Positions 24,444-35,380 of a stretch of DNA of 64,000 nt are shown here, in pieces. The first letter of the stretch is position 1, and every line of letters starts with the position of its first letter. The notes under the pieces were generated by a model. That model did no database searches, was not told the DNA's origin, and saw only the letters and a list, made by a program, of their open reading frames with translations. Made by a program: the position numbers and the translations under genes. Source of the DNA: Sphagnum magellanicum (taxonomy: Eukaryota > Streptophyta > Sphagnopsida > Sphagnales > Sphagnaceae); NCBI GenBank assembly GCA_021904315.1, contig CM038915.1:4898001-4962000 (forward strand), read 5' to 3'.

Positions 24444-24474
<31 letters not shown>
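24444..24474 (+). repeat. CA microsatellite in the 5' leader of MYB-CC copy B
   Basis: An ACACACAC run ends about 30 bp before the start codon at 24505, so it probably lies in the 5' UTR. The minus-strand ORF with a valine/cysteine run is its shadow. Confidence 0.9.
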
Positions 24475-24477
<3 letters not shown>

Positions 24478-24504
24478 GAAAAAAACACAAAGTGGTGGTG
24501 AAAA

Positions 24505-24832
24505 ATGTATCAAATTAAGAAGTATACAAATCCGCCGAGCTTGATGCCACACGGCCGAGCTCAGCATCACACATCGCTGCATCAGCAGCTTGAGCGGCCC
24601 AGTAGTCTTTATGCTGGCAATCTAATATCATCAGCTTCAGATGCATCAGGAATGAATTTTTCTTCTTCTGCTGCTGATCCCAAGCCACGATTGCGTTGGA
24701 CTCCGCAACTTCATGAGCGTTTTGTAGATGCCGTCACACAGCTTGGAGGCGCTGATAGTAAGCCTACTTCCTTCTCAAACCCTTTCTCTAAATTCTCATC
24801 ACATTCTCATCTCCCTCTCTCTCTCCCACATA

Positions 24833-24871
<39 letters not shown>

Positions 24872-27626
24872 CTCTCTCTAAAAAAAACATTGGGTGTGCA
24901 GAAGCAACACCCAAATCTGTGATGCGAGTTATGGGTATTAAGGGCCTCACACTATACCACTTGAAAAGCCATCTCCAGGTGAGAGATTCTTCTTCTCAAT
25001 TTTTTTTTCCTCTTTTTTTTGGGGGGGGGGTTTGTTGGATCCAGTGTAAATTTTGCATAATTTTTTTTTTTTTCCATCCCTGCTTGCTTGCTGAATTTTT
25101 GAATCCTCTGAGATCCTGGTTTTTGTTGTGGAGATGGAGATCATGCTTGGTGTATGAACACTCACGTCCTGAACATTTCTCTCTTTGAAACTTCATTGGG
25201 TCTTTTCTTTTTTCTCTTTCTTTTGCTTTTTTTTTTGTGATTATTGGAATTTTCCAGAAATTTTTTGTTTGCATCAACCAGTGTAGTTCAATTTCATTCT
25301 TATCATGCATGGTCTGTTTTTCTTGCTCCCTGTTTGAATTACTTTTGTAAAATTGAAAGCAGAAAAATGAAAGACTTCTCCGGGTGTAAGAAGACAAACT
25401 TGGTTTTCTAACTGAAACAAAATGGTCATCTGGGCTCGAGTGGTTTTGTAGAAGTTCAGACTTGGGAAGAAACTTCACAGCGATTTGACAAATGTGCATG
25501 ACACCAATAAGGATGGACTATCTCATGGTATGCTTCAGAAAAAATCACATTCAAGCAAACATCTGAACTTAATTATTTAGTCACAACTGTTTACATTTTT
25601 TTACTTGCAGTTGTAAAAACAAACATTGCTGCTAAATCTTGTAATCTTCGAGGCACATATTTGTTGCTGAAGATTATGCTCTAAAAGTTTGAAATGATTT
25701 GTTGGGTTTTTTTTGGGTATACTTATTGTTGGTATGGAGAAGATTTTCAAGAGTTGCTGATTGTTGGTCTTACGTCTTACTGGGTGCCTGAAAGGGAGAC
25801 CTGTGGTTATTTTGGGCCTGTTTTTGCAGGCTCTTCAGATATGCAAGTAACAAACACCAATTCTGCATCTGATAGTGTGAACCCACATCAACTGAATAAC
25901 CCACAAGAGTATGTGGACATTGGGTTGTTCTCTTGGTGCAAATTTTTTTTTGCTTGTGTTTCTTGTTGTAGGATTGAGTAAATGATTCTTCTATGGTGAG
26001 AATTTTTTTGCAGTGGCATCCAAATCACCGAAAGTATTCTCTTGCAAATGGAAGTACAGCATCACCTACAACAACAACTTGAGGTACATCTTCATTCCTC
26101 AATTGGAATTGTGAGCTCAATCATTTGTACAGTTTTGAAGCTCAAAAAAATTCTTCACATGCACCACATATAGAATCATCCTCAAATCAGTTTTGCTGTT
26201 TTGTATCATGAGATTTGTATGTGTTGAACACTACAAAATTCAACATTTGTGTTTCATGCTTTTGTGATTCTTCTTGGCCGAGTAGACAATCTGTCTTGTG
26301 TCTCTTTCTCTCTGTCTCTGTCTCTCTCATTCTTCTTGACCAATGTATATGCATACAACTGGAGTTTTTATGGAAAATGGGTTTGGACTTGGAATGCAGG
26401 TTCAAAGAAGTCTGCAATTGCGGATCGAGGCACAAGGCAAGTATTTACAATCCATTTTGGAGAAAGCAAAGGAAACTCTTGCAGGACATACATCCTCATC
26501 TCCAGGGCTGGAAGCTGCACGTGCAAAACTTGCAGAGCTAGCATCCAAAGTCACCAATGACCCAGTACTCATGGGTCATGGTTCTTTCTCCTTGATGAGC
26601 TTGCCGCCTGGAATGATCAACAATCCTGAGTTTTTGCAACATGCTGTAGATCCACGAGGAGGAGGAGGAGGAGGAGGAGGAGGTGCATTATCACTTCCAC
26701 ACTTGCGGCAACAGCAACAGCAGCTAATTCCACGCCAACAATCAAGGGTGTCAGATTCATCATCACAGAAAAGCTACCTGACAAGTCTAACAGCTAACAA
26801 GCCAGAGGACAGTGGGGGTGCTTCAGTAGGTGGCGAGCACCAGACAGCTACGGGTAAGATCAAAAGAGCTTACCTGCATTCCTATACTTATTCAGAGATG
26901 GGTGATGATCATGGTGAAAGGGGGCAGCAAAGCAGGCGGCTTTGCGACATGAGTGCTAACTTCCTGCCCCTGCAGGGATCCAGCAATGCTAGAGCTGAGG
27001 ACAGGCTTGCTAAGGCTGCAGCTGCTCTCAAGGGCATTACCAAATTGAAGGGTGCAGGTGGTGCTCGACCCCCCTCCTCACATTGGACTACAGTAGCTTC
27101 ACAAGACAGTCTCTCATTCAATGCTGCTGGGATGGTGGGGACAGAAGGAGGTGGCAACAAACCCTCTTCTCAGGCTGGAGGTATAAGTAAGAGCATGCAG
27201 CAGGGGCGATCCAACAAGGCCGGCAGCAGCTCCTCCTATGCCAATTACATGATGCAGCAGGGATCCTTAGCAGGCACAGGAGGGGCTTTGTCTTCTTCTG
27301 CTTTTGCACTTGAGCCACCCACATCCAGGAGAGCCACTGCACTACAATCAATGCAAGCAGAGGAAAGCTTGAATGGTGCTGGTGATGGATCTCCCCATAC
27401 TTTTTCCTCTGCCACTTCATCACTACAGCCTGGGAAGAATATGTATCATCATGGTGAAATGGGAGCAGCATCACCCAGCCATATAAGATTATCTGCTGCA
27501 ACCCCAACACTTGCAACACCACCGTATGTTAAGGTAGAAGGATCTCTTGATCTAAACCCTGGAAATGGGATCAGAATGCTTAGAGGAAGTGAGCTTGACC
27601 TCAATTCTTATGGCTGGGAACGATAA
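24505..27626 (+). CDS. MYB-CC (GARP, PHR1-like) transcription factor, copy B
   Basis: Predicted nuclear DNA-binding protein and tandem paralogue of copy A (3962-6491). Exons: 24505-24757, 24902-24978, 25452-25527, 25830-25908, 26014-26083, 26400-27626; the spliced CDS of 1782 nt encodes 593 residues. Exon lengths and phases match copy A (77, 79 and 70 nt exons identical in size). The start MYQIKKYT is shared. The MYB/GARP repeat runs KPRLRWTPQLHERFVDAV to LTLYHLKSHLQ-KFRLGK. The coiled coil is ITESILLQMEVQHHLQQQLE, then VQRSLQLRIEAQGKYLQSIL. Exon 6 adds a glycine run from a GGA microsatellite (about 26657-26682), a glutamine-rich stretch, an SQKSYLT motif shared with copy A, an Ala/Ser/Gly-rich region, and two LDLN motifs at the very C-terminus (GSLDLNPG and SELDLNSYGW). 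LDLN-type motifs resemble EAR repression motifs (inference). An in-frame GT-AG segment (26854-26975) may be alternatively spliced. The family is certain; the subclade is not. Confidence 0.9.
24818..24879 (+). repeat. CT microsatellite in intron 1 of MYB-CC copy B
   Basis: A CTCTCT run of about 60 bp lies just upstream of the acceptor at 24900-24901. It could serve as, or interfere with, the polypyrimidine tract. Apparent ORFs rich in Leu/Ser derive from it. Confidence 0.9.
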
Positions 27627-30037
27627 ACCTTCTTCAAAACTGATTCACTAAAACCATTATTGTATTAAAACTGCATTTGAATGAAGCAAACTGCCTACAA
27701 ATCCTTGTCAACTTGTTTTTCCAAAACAATATGCTATGTACTATGTGGAATGCTGTGATGACCCATGACATTAGAACACCCATATCTCACAATTACATAC
27801 AACACATAACCAATCATTCATTTAAAGCATATGTTAAACTAAACTTAAATCCAGCGGAATTGAAGGTCCCCATTTTATCATGTGGTTGCATATGATGTTT
27901 TTTCTTTTTGAACATGTAAATCTTTGCAATGTGCACCAAAACATAATCATCTTCTTTGTCGCTTTTGTGTATCTTTACATCATTGCTCTTTGGTTTGAGT
28001 TGTCTTCAAATCCCATAGCTAATTGATTCTATAAATGGGATTTCTAGTTTTCTAGCAAAGGGACATGTAGTCTTGGAACACTTTTCAAATTCAAGAGTCA
28101 AGAATTGTTTGGCAAAGGTCCAAACACCAAGTCTTAAGCTTTGTTCATTTACGATTGCACATTAGAGAGGACCTTAAGGACCTACTATCACAAACTTGCC
28201 CTCTCCATGTATTTATGGATTTACAACACTTTAAAAATGCATTCAAAGTTAAGTGCTATTTAAATATTGTTACATAATATTGTCATTGCATTATAACACA
28301 ATGTTTGATCATCGCAACGTGTTACAATGCAATCACAATAGTGTATCAATGATTGTATTAATGTTTAGTTAGCATTTAACTTTGAACACATTGTTAAAAT
28401 GTTGTAAAAACATTAAACCTTATAAAAAGCAAGTTTGTGATTAGTAGCTAACCTAAAGGATTGACCATCAACAAGCCTAACCTTCCCACGCATAGAGAGA
28501 GGAACATCAAGGTATGAATAGGAGAGAAGAAGGAAAAAGTCTAAAAAATCTAAAACCTTCCAAATTGATCTAAGAAAGTAAGTACACACATTACACAAGA
28601 TGAAAGAGTCCATAAGGACAAGCTAAAGTTCAATTCTCCAAAAATGTTGTTAGGGTCATGGCCAACCCTAAAATGAGGCTAATGCCACCTAATGAAATGG
28701 GGAGAAAGGCACGTTGACACGTTAAACTCACCTAGGAAAATATAAAGACTTTGGGCTTGAAAGGATGTTCAAATGTTTTGGAAAACACATGTTGAACAAG
28801 AACAGGACATGTAAGAATTCTTTTATGTAATAAAAATTGTTTTATGCTTAATTTTCATGTGAATTAATGGGCTTTAATGTTATTGGCCCCAATATATTAC
28901 ACCTCTTGAAAGATCACCCATTTGAATACTATTTCGATCAAATTGAAATTAATTTTGAAGTTCTCATTTTGAAAAAAAATTACAATTAAAAAATCATTTA
29001 AAATTTAATAGTTTTTGCTCCAATAGTCCAAAAATTGTGAAACAATAAACATGCACACCACAATTCATCGAAAGCTTTTTGATGGCACCAAAAGTAGAGT
29101 ATGGGGCCTTATGGTTTGTTAGATTGAAGGCCTAATTGCATCCTAATCGAACTCACATCCGTACATGTTCAGGTTCATAACTTCATTAATCCTATTGATG
29201 TTTTGTTAATCATCACCACCAATCTTTTCCATCACATTACAAATTTGACTTGGATTGGCACATCCCGCAATTATTGGCCTACCATGTTGTGTACAAATTC
29301 ATCCCATTGATCTTATAAGGTGCTCATCTTTTATATTGTTTACATGGCAATGAACACATCAAAACACATGGTTCTATTTGTGATGTCTTTGTATCCATTG
29401 TAATGGAAGTTGTTTTTCATGTGGTTTAGGAACAATTGCATGTTCTTCCTTCTTCCACATTTTAGACATATGGATGCAATGTGAACATTGTCTTTTCTAA
29501 AGATGGAATTTGGCTCCTTGCAAACATTGTCAATGTGGAGTCCACCATCGTAAGTCTATTGATCCACACATCTTCTACACATAGTTTTTCAACATCAAAA
29601 GAAGCCCAATTCAAAAAAAAGGAGTTATCAAAATCCCCATCTTGGAAATCATTTTTTCCCATAAGGATATAAATCTTTGATTGTTTACACAAACAAACCA
29701 ATGACTTTTTTCAACATTATGTTAACAATGTGTGAGGAATGAACGACTTTGATCGACCCCTTATAGTCAATCTTAACCATTTATCTTAAACAAAAGGTTT
29801 TAATTATGCTCTAAAAATTGCAAGCTTCCACAATCCTCAATTGACAAGCAATCATGAAGTTGGCTACCTATCGACTACCACCACTCACAAACCCTTCATC
29901 CATTATCACCTCATACATCTTATTTGTTGTAGGTAGGTGAAGAATGAAAAATGGTTTCTACCTTTCTCGTCAAACACAACAATTTGTCATAATTTATTAA
30001 TGTTGGATAATGAATCACGGTATGCTCGGTGGTGCAC
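27627..30037. other. Downstream of MYB-CC copy B, no gene recognised
   Basis: Presumed 3' UTR followed by AT-rich DNA. The ORF pair 29462-29701 (-) and 29481-29672 (+) overlaps and has no domain I recognise. The last four bases, GCAC (30034-30037), are repeated just after the retroelement's right end. Confidence 0.5.
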
Positions 30038-30348
30038 TGTCATGCCCATATGCACGGCCTCATGCATGATGGCCGGTTACGGGCATGCCCGTCATATCTT
30101 TTACGGTTATTGTATGGTTGTAAGGTTATGAACGTTCTTAAGTGACTATGCGCTATTAGGTTTAGGGTTTCAGCTTTTGGTGGCTGTATAAAAGGGCCAA
30201 GCCCTTCCCTTATCCTTTAGTTTTTCTAGAATTCCTTTGTATGAAAGTTGCCTCCATAGTTCACTTGGATTTTCTAGATGCTCACGATGGTTACTGCACG
30301 GCCACCATCTACATACACCTTCACTACTTCTTTGCAATTTATTTCAAT
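30038..30348 (+). repeat. Terminal repeat A1 (left end of the retroelement)
   Basis: 311 bp, matching A2 at 38889-39199 at about 97 percent by eye, same length. Most differences are transitions. It holds the TATA box and predicted RNA start. Unlike a full LTR it is not followed, or preceded, by the B segment. Confidence 0.9.
30187..30193 (+). promoter_or_regulatory. TATA box of the retroelement
   Basis: TATAAAA inside A1, conserved in A2. With usual plant spacing (about 30 bp) transcription would begin near 30219, at the AGTTTTTCTAGAATT stretch that is complementary to the proposed primer site. Confidence 0.7.
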
Positions 30349-30360
30349 TCTAGAAAAACT
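30346..30360 (+). other. Candidate self-priming primer-binding site
   Basis: AATTCTAGAAAAACT here is the exact reverse complement of AGTTTTTCTAGAATT at 30219-30233, which sits where the RNA 5' end is expected. This matches the Tf1-type self-priming layout, in which the RNA start folds back onto a site just after the left terminal repeat. No tRNA-type primer site (beginning TGG) is seen at this position. A GGCGCTGG-containing stretch near 30635 is a weaker alternative. Confidence 0.6.
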
Positions 30361-31264
30361 CTATTTCCTGTTGCTTCATGTTGAAAGCAACAGATTTCTT
30401 GCACTTTTGAAGTTCTTGAGTTGTTACTACTAGTGTGGTGTTGTTGCTGCCGGAAGGAACGCAAGGAAGGAGCGCAAGTTGCTACTACTGTTGTTGCGAG
30501 AGGGAGCTTTTGTGTTACATTCAAGCCAACCAACAGAGCAAGGAAACAGGTTTTGAAGCCATGTCTCTTTTCTCTCTGTCTTGCTCTCGTTCTCTCTTTG
30601 AAACTTTCGAGTAAAAAAAAAACAACAAAAATTTCGGCGCTGGCCACCTGCCATTGCTACAGAGCAGCGTAGCCCTGCCTACCGTTGCAGCGACGCGAGT
30701 TACCGCAGCGTTGCCACGACGCGTGTTGCAACAGCGCCGCAGTGTCGTCGCGACACATGCTGCAACAGCGACGCAACGCTGTCGCGATGCGAGCTACAGC
30801 ATTAGAACGTTGCAAGCTTGTAATGTTGCAACGTCGCAAGCTTGTAGTGTTGTAGCATCGCGAGCTTGCAGTGCTGAAGCAACGCGAGCTTGCACCGCTG
30901 CAACTCCACGTTACCATCGCCATCGCCACAAAGCTCATGGGTGAGCTACGGCGTGGTGACCTTTGACGTTGCGGTGCCGATTTCCGTCCACGGACTCCGT
31001 CCATTGACTTTCGTCTGTCGGACTTCCGTCCTGTCGTCCTGTTGTCTTGCACCCTGTTGTCCTACGTCCTGCCACCCTGCTGTCTTACGTCTTGCCATTT
31101 TACGTCTTACCTTTTCATCCAACATCTATTTGACTTCCGTGCAATATTTGTGTGTCACAGGTTATTTTCAACAACGCACTTTATTCTTCAAATTGTGCGT
31201 TGTGTTAGAATTTTGTAGTTAGTGTTATGTACTATCACAGCATTTTAGGGCATGGGACAACACC
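30361..31264 (+). repeat. CpG-rich repetitive leader of the retroelement
   Basis: Between the primer site and the gag start lies GC-rich DNA with two degenerate arrays. About 30660-30915 repeats CGAGCTTGCA-type units with GTTGCAAC; about 30980-31110 repeats CTTCCGTCC/CCTGTCGTC-type units. CpG density far exceeds the flanking DNA. ORFs at 30421-31222 are repeat products and lack known domains. It might be a packaging or methylation-target region (inference). Confidence 0.65.
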
Positions 31265-34200
31265 ATGTCCTCATATGAGAGCACTACCGCTAGGCCAGAG
31301 CCCAGGTATCAGCTACGAAGTAACACACAGTCCTTTGAGCCGATTTCTTTAAGCTCACAATCTTCACGACGGTACCATCAAGCATCTAAAACACCACCGT
31401 CGTCTAGTACAACTCCTACTAGGAATTCAGGCTCAGGTTACACTACATCAACGGTACATCAGAGTCCATTTGGAGGGGCTCATCAGTGGACTACGCTTGT
31501 TGCCGTGCCTACTTTCGCACCATCACCGTATACTCCGTTGCAAGCTGTGACTTCAGCACCCATATACACCATGGAGGTGAACAATTCCTCTGGGAGAATT
31601 GAGAAATTCAGCGGAAGGCCAGGTACTATTTCTTTGAGGGAGTTCAAGGCAACCTTCTTAACTGTGGTTTGTGAATTGGAGCTTAAGTATGGGGCTAATT
31701 ACACTAAGGCGTTTGTATTCAAACAATTGGCTCGTTATGTGCACTATGAGGCGTTGGATGTCTATGAGCAACATTCTGCAAGGATTTTGGGTGTCACCCA
31801 GATTCCCAATTCAGCATACGCCATAGCCATTGCCACCGCCTCTCAAGCTGCATTACAAGCTGCAATTGCACATCACGGAACTGTGTCGAATAATCCAGAC
31901 CTGGTACCTACCTCAGTAAACCTTTCTCCTCAACAACTCATTGCTGCGACTGCAAACATTCCTCCCACCACCGATGTGCCAGCTTTTGCTGATTCAGTGG
32001 GGGAGTTCTTCTGAATTCTTGAGCTAGAATTTCCAGTCAAAAGTTTCGAAAAAATTCTGCAGCTCGCCACCTTCTCTCAGCAAAAGGATGAAACCCTCAA
32101 GATGCTTTACAGGAGGCTTCTCAAACTCAAAGAGGATACACAGAGCATCATCGACTTGGAAGCTGCCCATCGGTATCTTCGTTCTTTGGAAGGTACTCCA
32201 ACACTCCACGCACAGGTTTTGCAACAAGTCTTTGCAGAATTTGGAGACTCGTACACTTTGCTGGATGTGTACAACATTTCCGAAAAGTTGGAATTGGCTC
32301 ATGCACACTATGAGGCCAGCACTATGAGGCCTCCATCACGTTCAAGGCCTCAACCTACACCAACTCCGCCAACTAGATCATCACATTCTTCTTCAAGGAC
32401 TAAAGCGGTGCACACGGCTACACCCATCCTACCTTCTTGCAACTACTGTGGCAATCCTACCCACAAAGCTAGTGAGTGCAACATTCCTTCTGAAGATCTC
32501 TTTTGTGATTATTGTGGAAAAGAAGGACATTAGAAATCTGTCTGTTTTGCCAAGTTCCCAGAGCAGAAGCAACTCCGATTACAACGACAAAATCTGCCAG
32601 CATCTTTTGCTGTACCTCACCCAAAAGCCAAGGCACCTCAGCCTTCCACTCAGGCTTTGCCCACCAAAGGTAATTCCAACAAGAATGTTAAGAAGAAGGA
32701 ACACAATGCTGACAAGAGGGAGGTGCTTCAAGCCCATGCAATTCAAGTTCAAACTTTACAAAATGAACTCGAATCATTAAGGGTTCAACTTGCTAATCTA
32801 AAAGGCAAGTCCTCCCAACCAGCTAGTCATGCCCAACCTGTACAAGGTTCAGGATCACGAGAGGGACCTCCTAGGTCGTTCTACGGCCTTCCACACATGG
32901 TTGGGGAGTATGTTCTTTCCACTCCACGCAATTCTAGTCTCACACCAGAATTGGCTACTTATTTTTGCCCTTCCTATGTCACGGCACAAGAAGCTAGTGT
33001 GGCACCCAGAATTTCTACCACTAGGCAGGTAATTCAGACTGATGGATTCGCATCTGGTTCAAGTCTTATTACCAAGGCTAGAGGAGTTCGAGCAGTCATG
33101 CCACAATCTTTTCGTCCTCTCAACATGGAAGAAGAACGCACCTTGTTGGCGAGGGGGGAGGAGATTACTACACCACAAGCTATTAGGGCATCAAATTCTC
33201 GTGTCCTAGGAGTACATGTACATCAAGAAAACACACAATTTTCCACTGATCAGCTTATGGAATGCCAACTTCAAATGCATGAAATGGCGCAAAAGCTTAT
33301 GAGTACACCATTGTTTAATTTTCAAGATTTGAAGCTAAGCACCAAGGACATAATTGCAATCTTAAAGGATACCTTGAACATTACATCAGGTCCTCTACCA
33401 ATCCCTGATTCACATGCTATAGAGGTCCCATCTAACACCTTGGAAAGACAATTGATTGGCTCACATGTTGCAGATGGCGTTCGTAATTTGGTCACTAATT
33501 CTAGCATGGCTAAACTAGTAGGCTTTCCTACCTCTGATTCTACATTCACATATCAGAAGGAAGTTCAGATCACCTCACTTGTGGATTTGTTACTCAGCAA
33601 AAGTGTTGTGGATAGCCATTCTCTCCACAAAGTCTCTCACTCATTTTTGAAGGTGGTGCCTAGTGAAAGAACTTCCATCGCCACCGAAGTTGCCATTGTC
33701 GACAATACTGGGTCAACAATCCAAGTGGGAGGACATACACCTAAAGTAGTACTTCTTGACATAGGTGCCCAACTAGTGATTCTTGGAGTTAAATTCGCCA
33801 AGAAGATGGGCATGCTTGACTCCAAACTACGGAAATCTATGTGGCAAATTCGCACCGCTGGTGGGAGCGTAGAAGAGGTATTTGGGGAAAGTTCGAAATT
33901 GATTACACTTAAGTTCAATGAAGGTACATATCAGGAGCTTTGCTTACAGGTCAGATGTTTAGTCACCAATGCCACAAGTTATGATGTGCTCATCAGGCAA
34001 GAGGCCCTGTTTCCACCAGGTTTCACAATTGACAACAGGTTTGAACATGCATACTACCGAGTGGATTGGGAGACTGATGGCCACCACCTAGGATACATAC
34101 CCCTTGATTTACATGGGAACCATAGTCCTATGGCTCACCATTATATGCTCAAGGAAGCACACACCATTTCCTACATCCAACAAGCTAGCCACGAATGGAT

Positions 34201-34426
34201 AGAGGGAATTGAAGAGGAGATAGCTTACGCTCAAGCTACTGAAAGTTTGAAGGAGGTTCCTACTGACATTCAACATGGACCAGAGATTTTACAAAGGTTC
34301 AAAGTAGCTCACAAACCTTTGGTCAAAGCTTTGTCTAGTTTTGAGAGCATGGAGAGCCATGGCGAACCGATTAAGCCATTACTTCGTCAACTAATCACTT
34401 GGACACCACCTAAGGAAGGGATTACA

Positions 34427-35380
34427 TTACTAGAGCTCTTTGGTGGTATTGGTACAGGTCTCGAAGCCCTACTACAGTCAAGGATGGTGGTTCGGAGGTA
34501 TTTCTACGTAGACATTGATCCTATTGCAAGGCAAGTGGCGGCATCAAGAATGAAAGAGTTCACAACAAGATTTTCGCAACAGTTTGCAACCACCGCATGG
34601 AAGGCTAGTTTCACATTTTTGCCCTCTGACATACAACTAATTCAAAAGAAGCATATGGAATTACTTGGCCTTGTCGACCTCATCATTTCAGGTTGGGAGT
34701 GTCAAGGATTTTCAGCGGCTGGATTTGGAGAAGGCTTGAGTGACACAAGATCTAGTCTTTTCACGGACATGGTACGATTAATCACCTGGGCTCAATCCAT
34801 TTCTCCTACACTTGGTTATGTAATTGAAAACACTCCTTCTCAGCTTGATCAGAGGGAGAAAGTCCAGGAGCATTACACACTGGTCAAGCATTACCTTGGA
34901 GAGCCGCTCTTACTTGATGCGGCACAATGCGATTCCTATGTGCACCGGCTGCGCAATTGGTGGACCAACTTGGCACCACTCTCAGTTCTGTAGCTAGTTC
35001 TGAAATACACTATCAGAGACCCCAACCTACAGGTTTCTCACATATTGGATGATCAAAGTTCTTGCCAACCAGTTACAAGGTAAGAAAAACCTTCTTGGTT
35101 TCCTGCGAACACAATAGGAAAACCAAGAGGTGCTTGGCCCACCTTTGTCTCCTTCCCAGGAGCACACGCCTTTCAAGGAGATGGGCCAAGCCTGGTGTAT
35201 TGTCATGCTTCAGCCACTTGGGATGAACCAAGCCCATAAGAAAGAGAAAGAGCTATGGGGTTCCAAGCTGGCACTACTAGTCACACTAAGGTGACTAGAT
35301 TGGAGCGTAATGCTCTACTAAGGAGAGGCATGGACCTGAATTCCCTTACATGGTTGTTGGTAACTTGTGTACTCTTTCAA
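34427..35380 (+). pseudogene. C5 cytosine-DNA methyltransferase-like domain inside the retroelement polyprotein
   Basis: It lies between protease and RT in the same frame. Motif I (SAM binding) is LLELFGGIGTG at 34427-34459. An acidic YVDIDP follows (motif II-like). Motif IV is ISGWECQGFSAAG with the candidate nucleophile Cys codon at 34700-34702; E replaces the usual P before the Cys. Motif VI is ENT (34826-34834; ENV is usual). HRLRNWWTNL (motif VIII-like, from 34943) recalls the HRARYFWGNL region of DNMT3-type enzymes. After stops at 34991, 35081 and 35237, an MGFQAGTT...LL block (about 35255-35370) fits the motif IX/X region. Order I-IV-VI-VIII-IX/X fits DNMT-type rather than rearranged DRM enzymes. 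Three internal stops silence this copy. Activity of intact relatives is unproven. Confidence 0.75.

Noticed and set aside
30353-30640. A standard 5' LTR of about 590 bp ending near 30630 with a GGCGCTGG-type primer site
   Set aside because: The sequence after 30348 has no counterpart at the right end, and the primer-like match is weak compared with the perfect 15-nt complement at 30346-30360.
30654-31222. ORFs in the retroelement leader as accessory genes
   Set aside because: They translate degenerate GC-rich repeats and have no recognisable domain.
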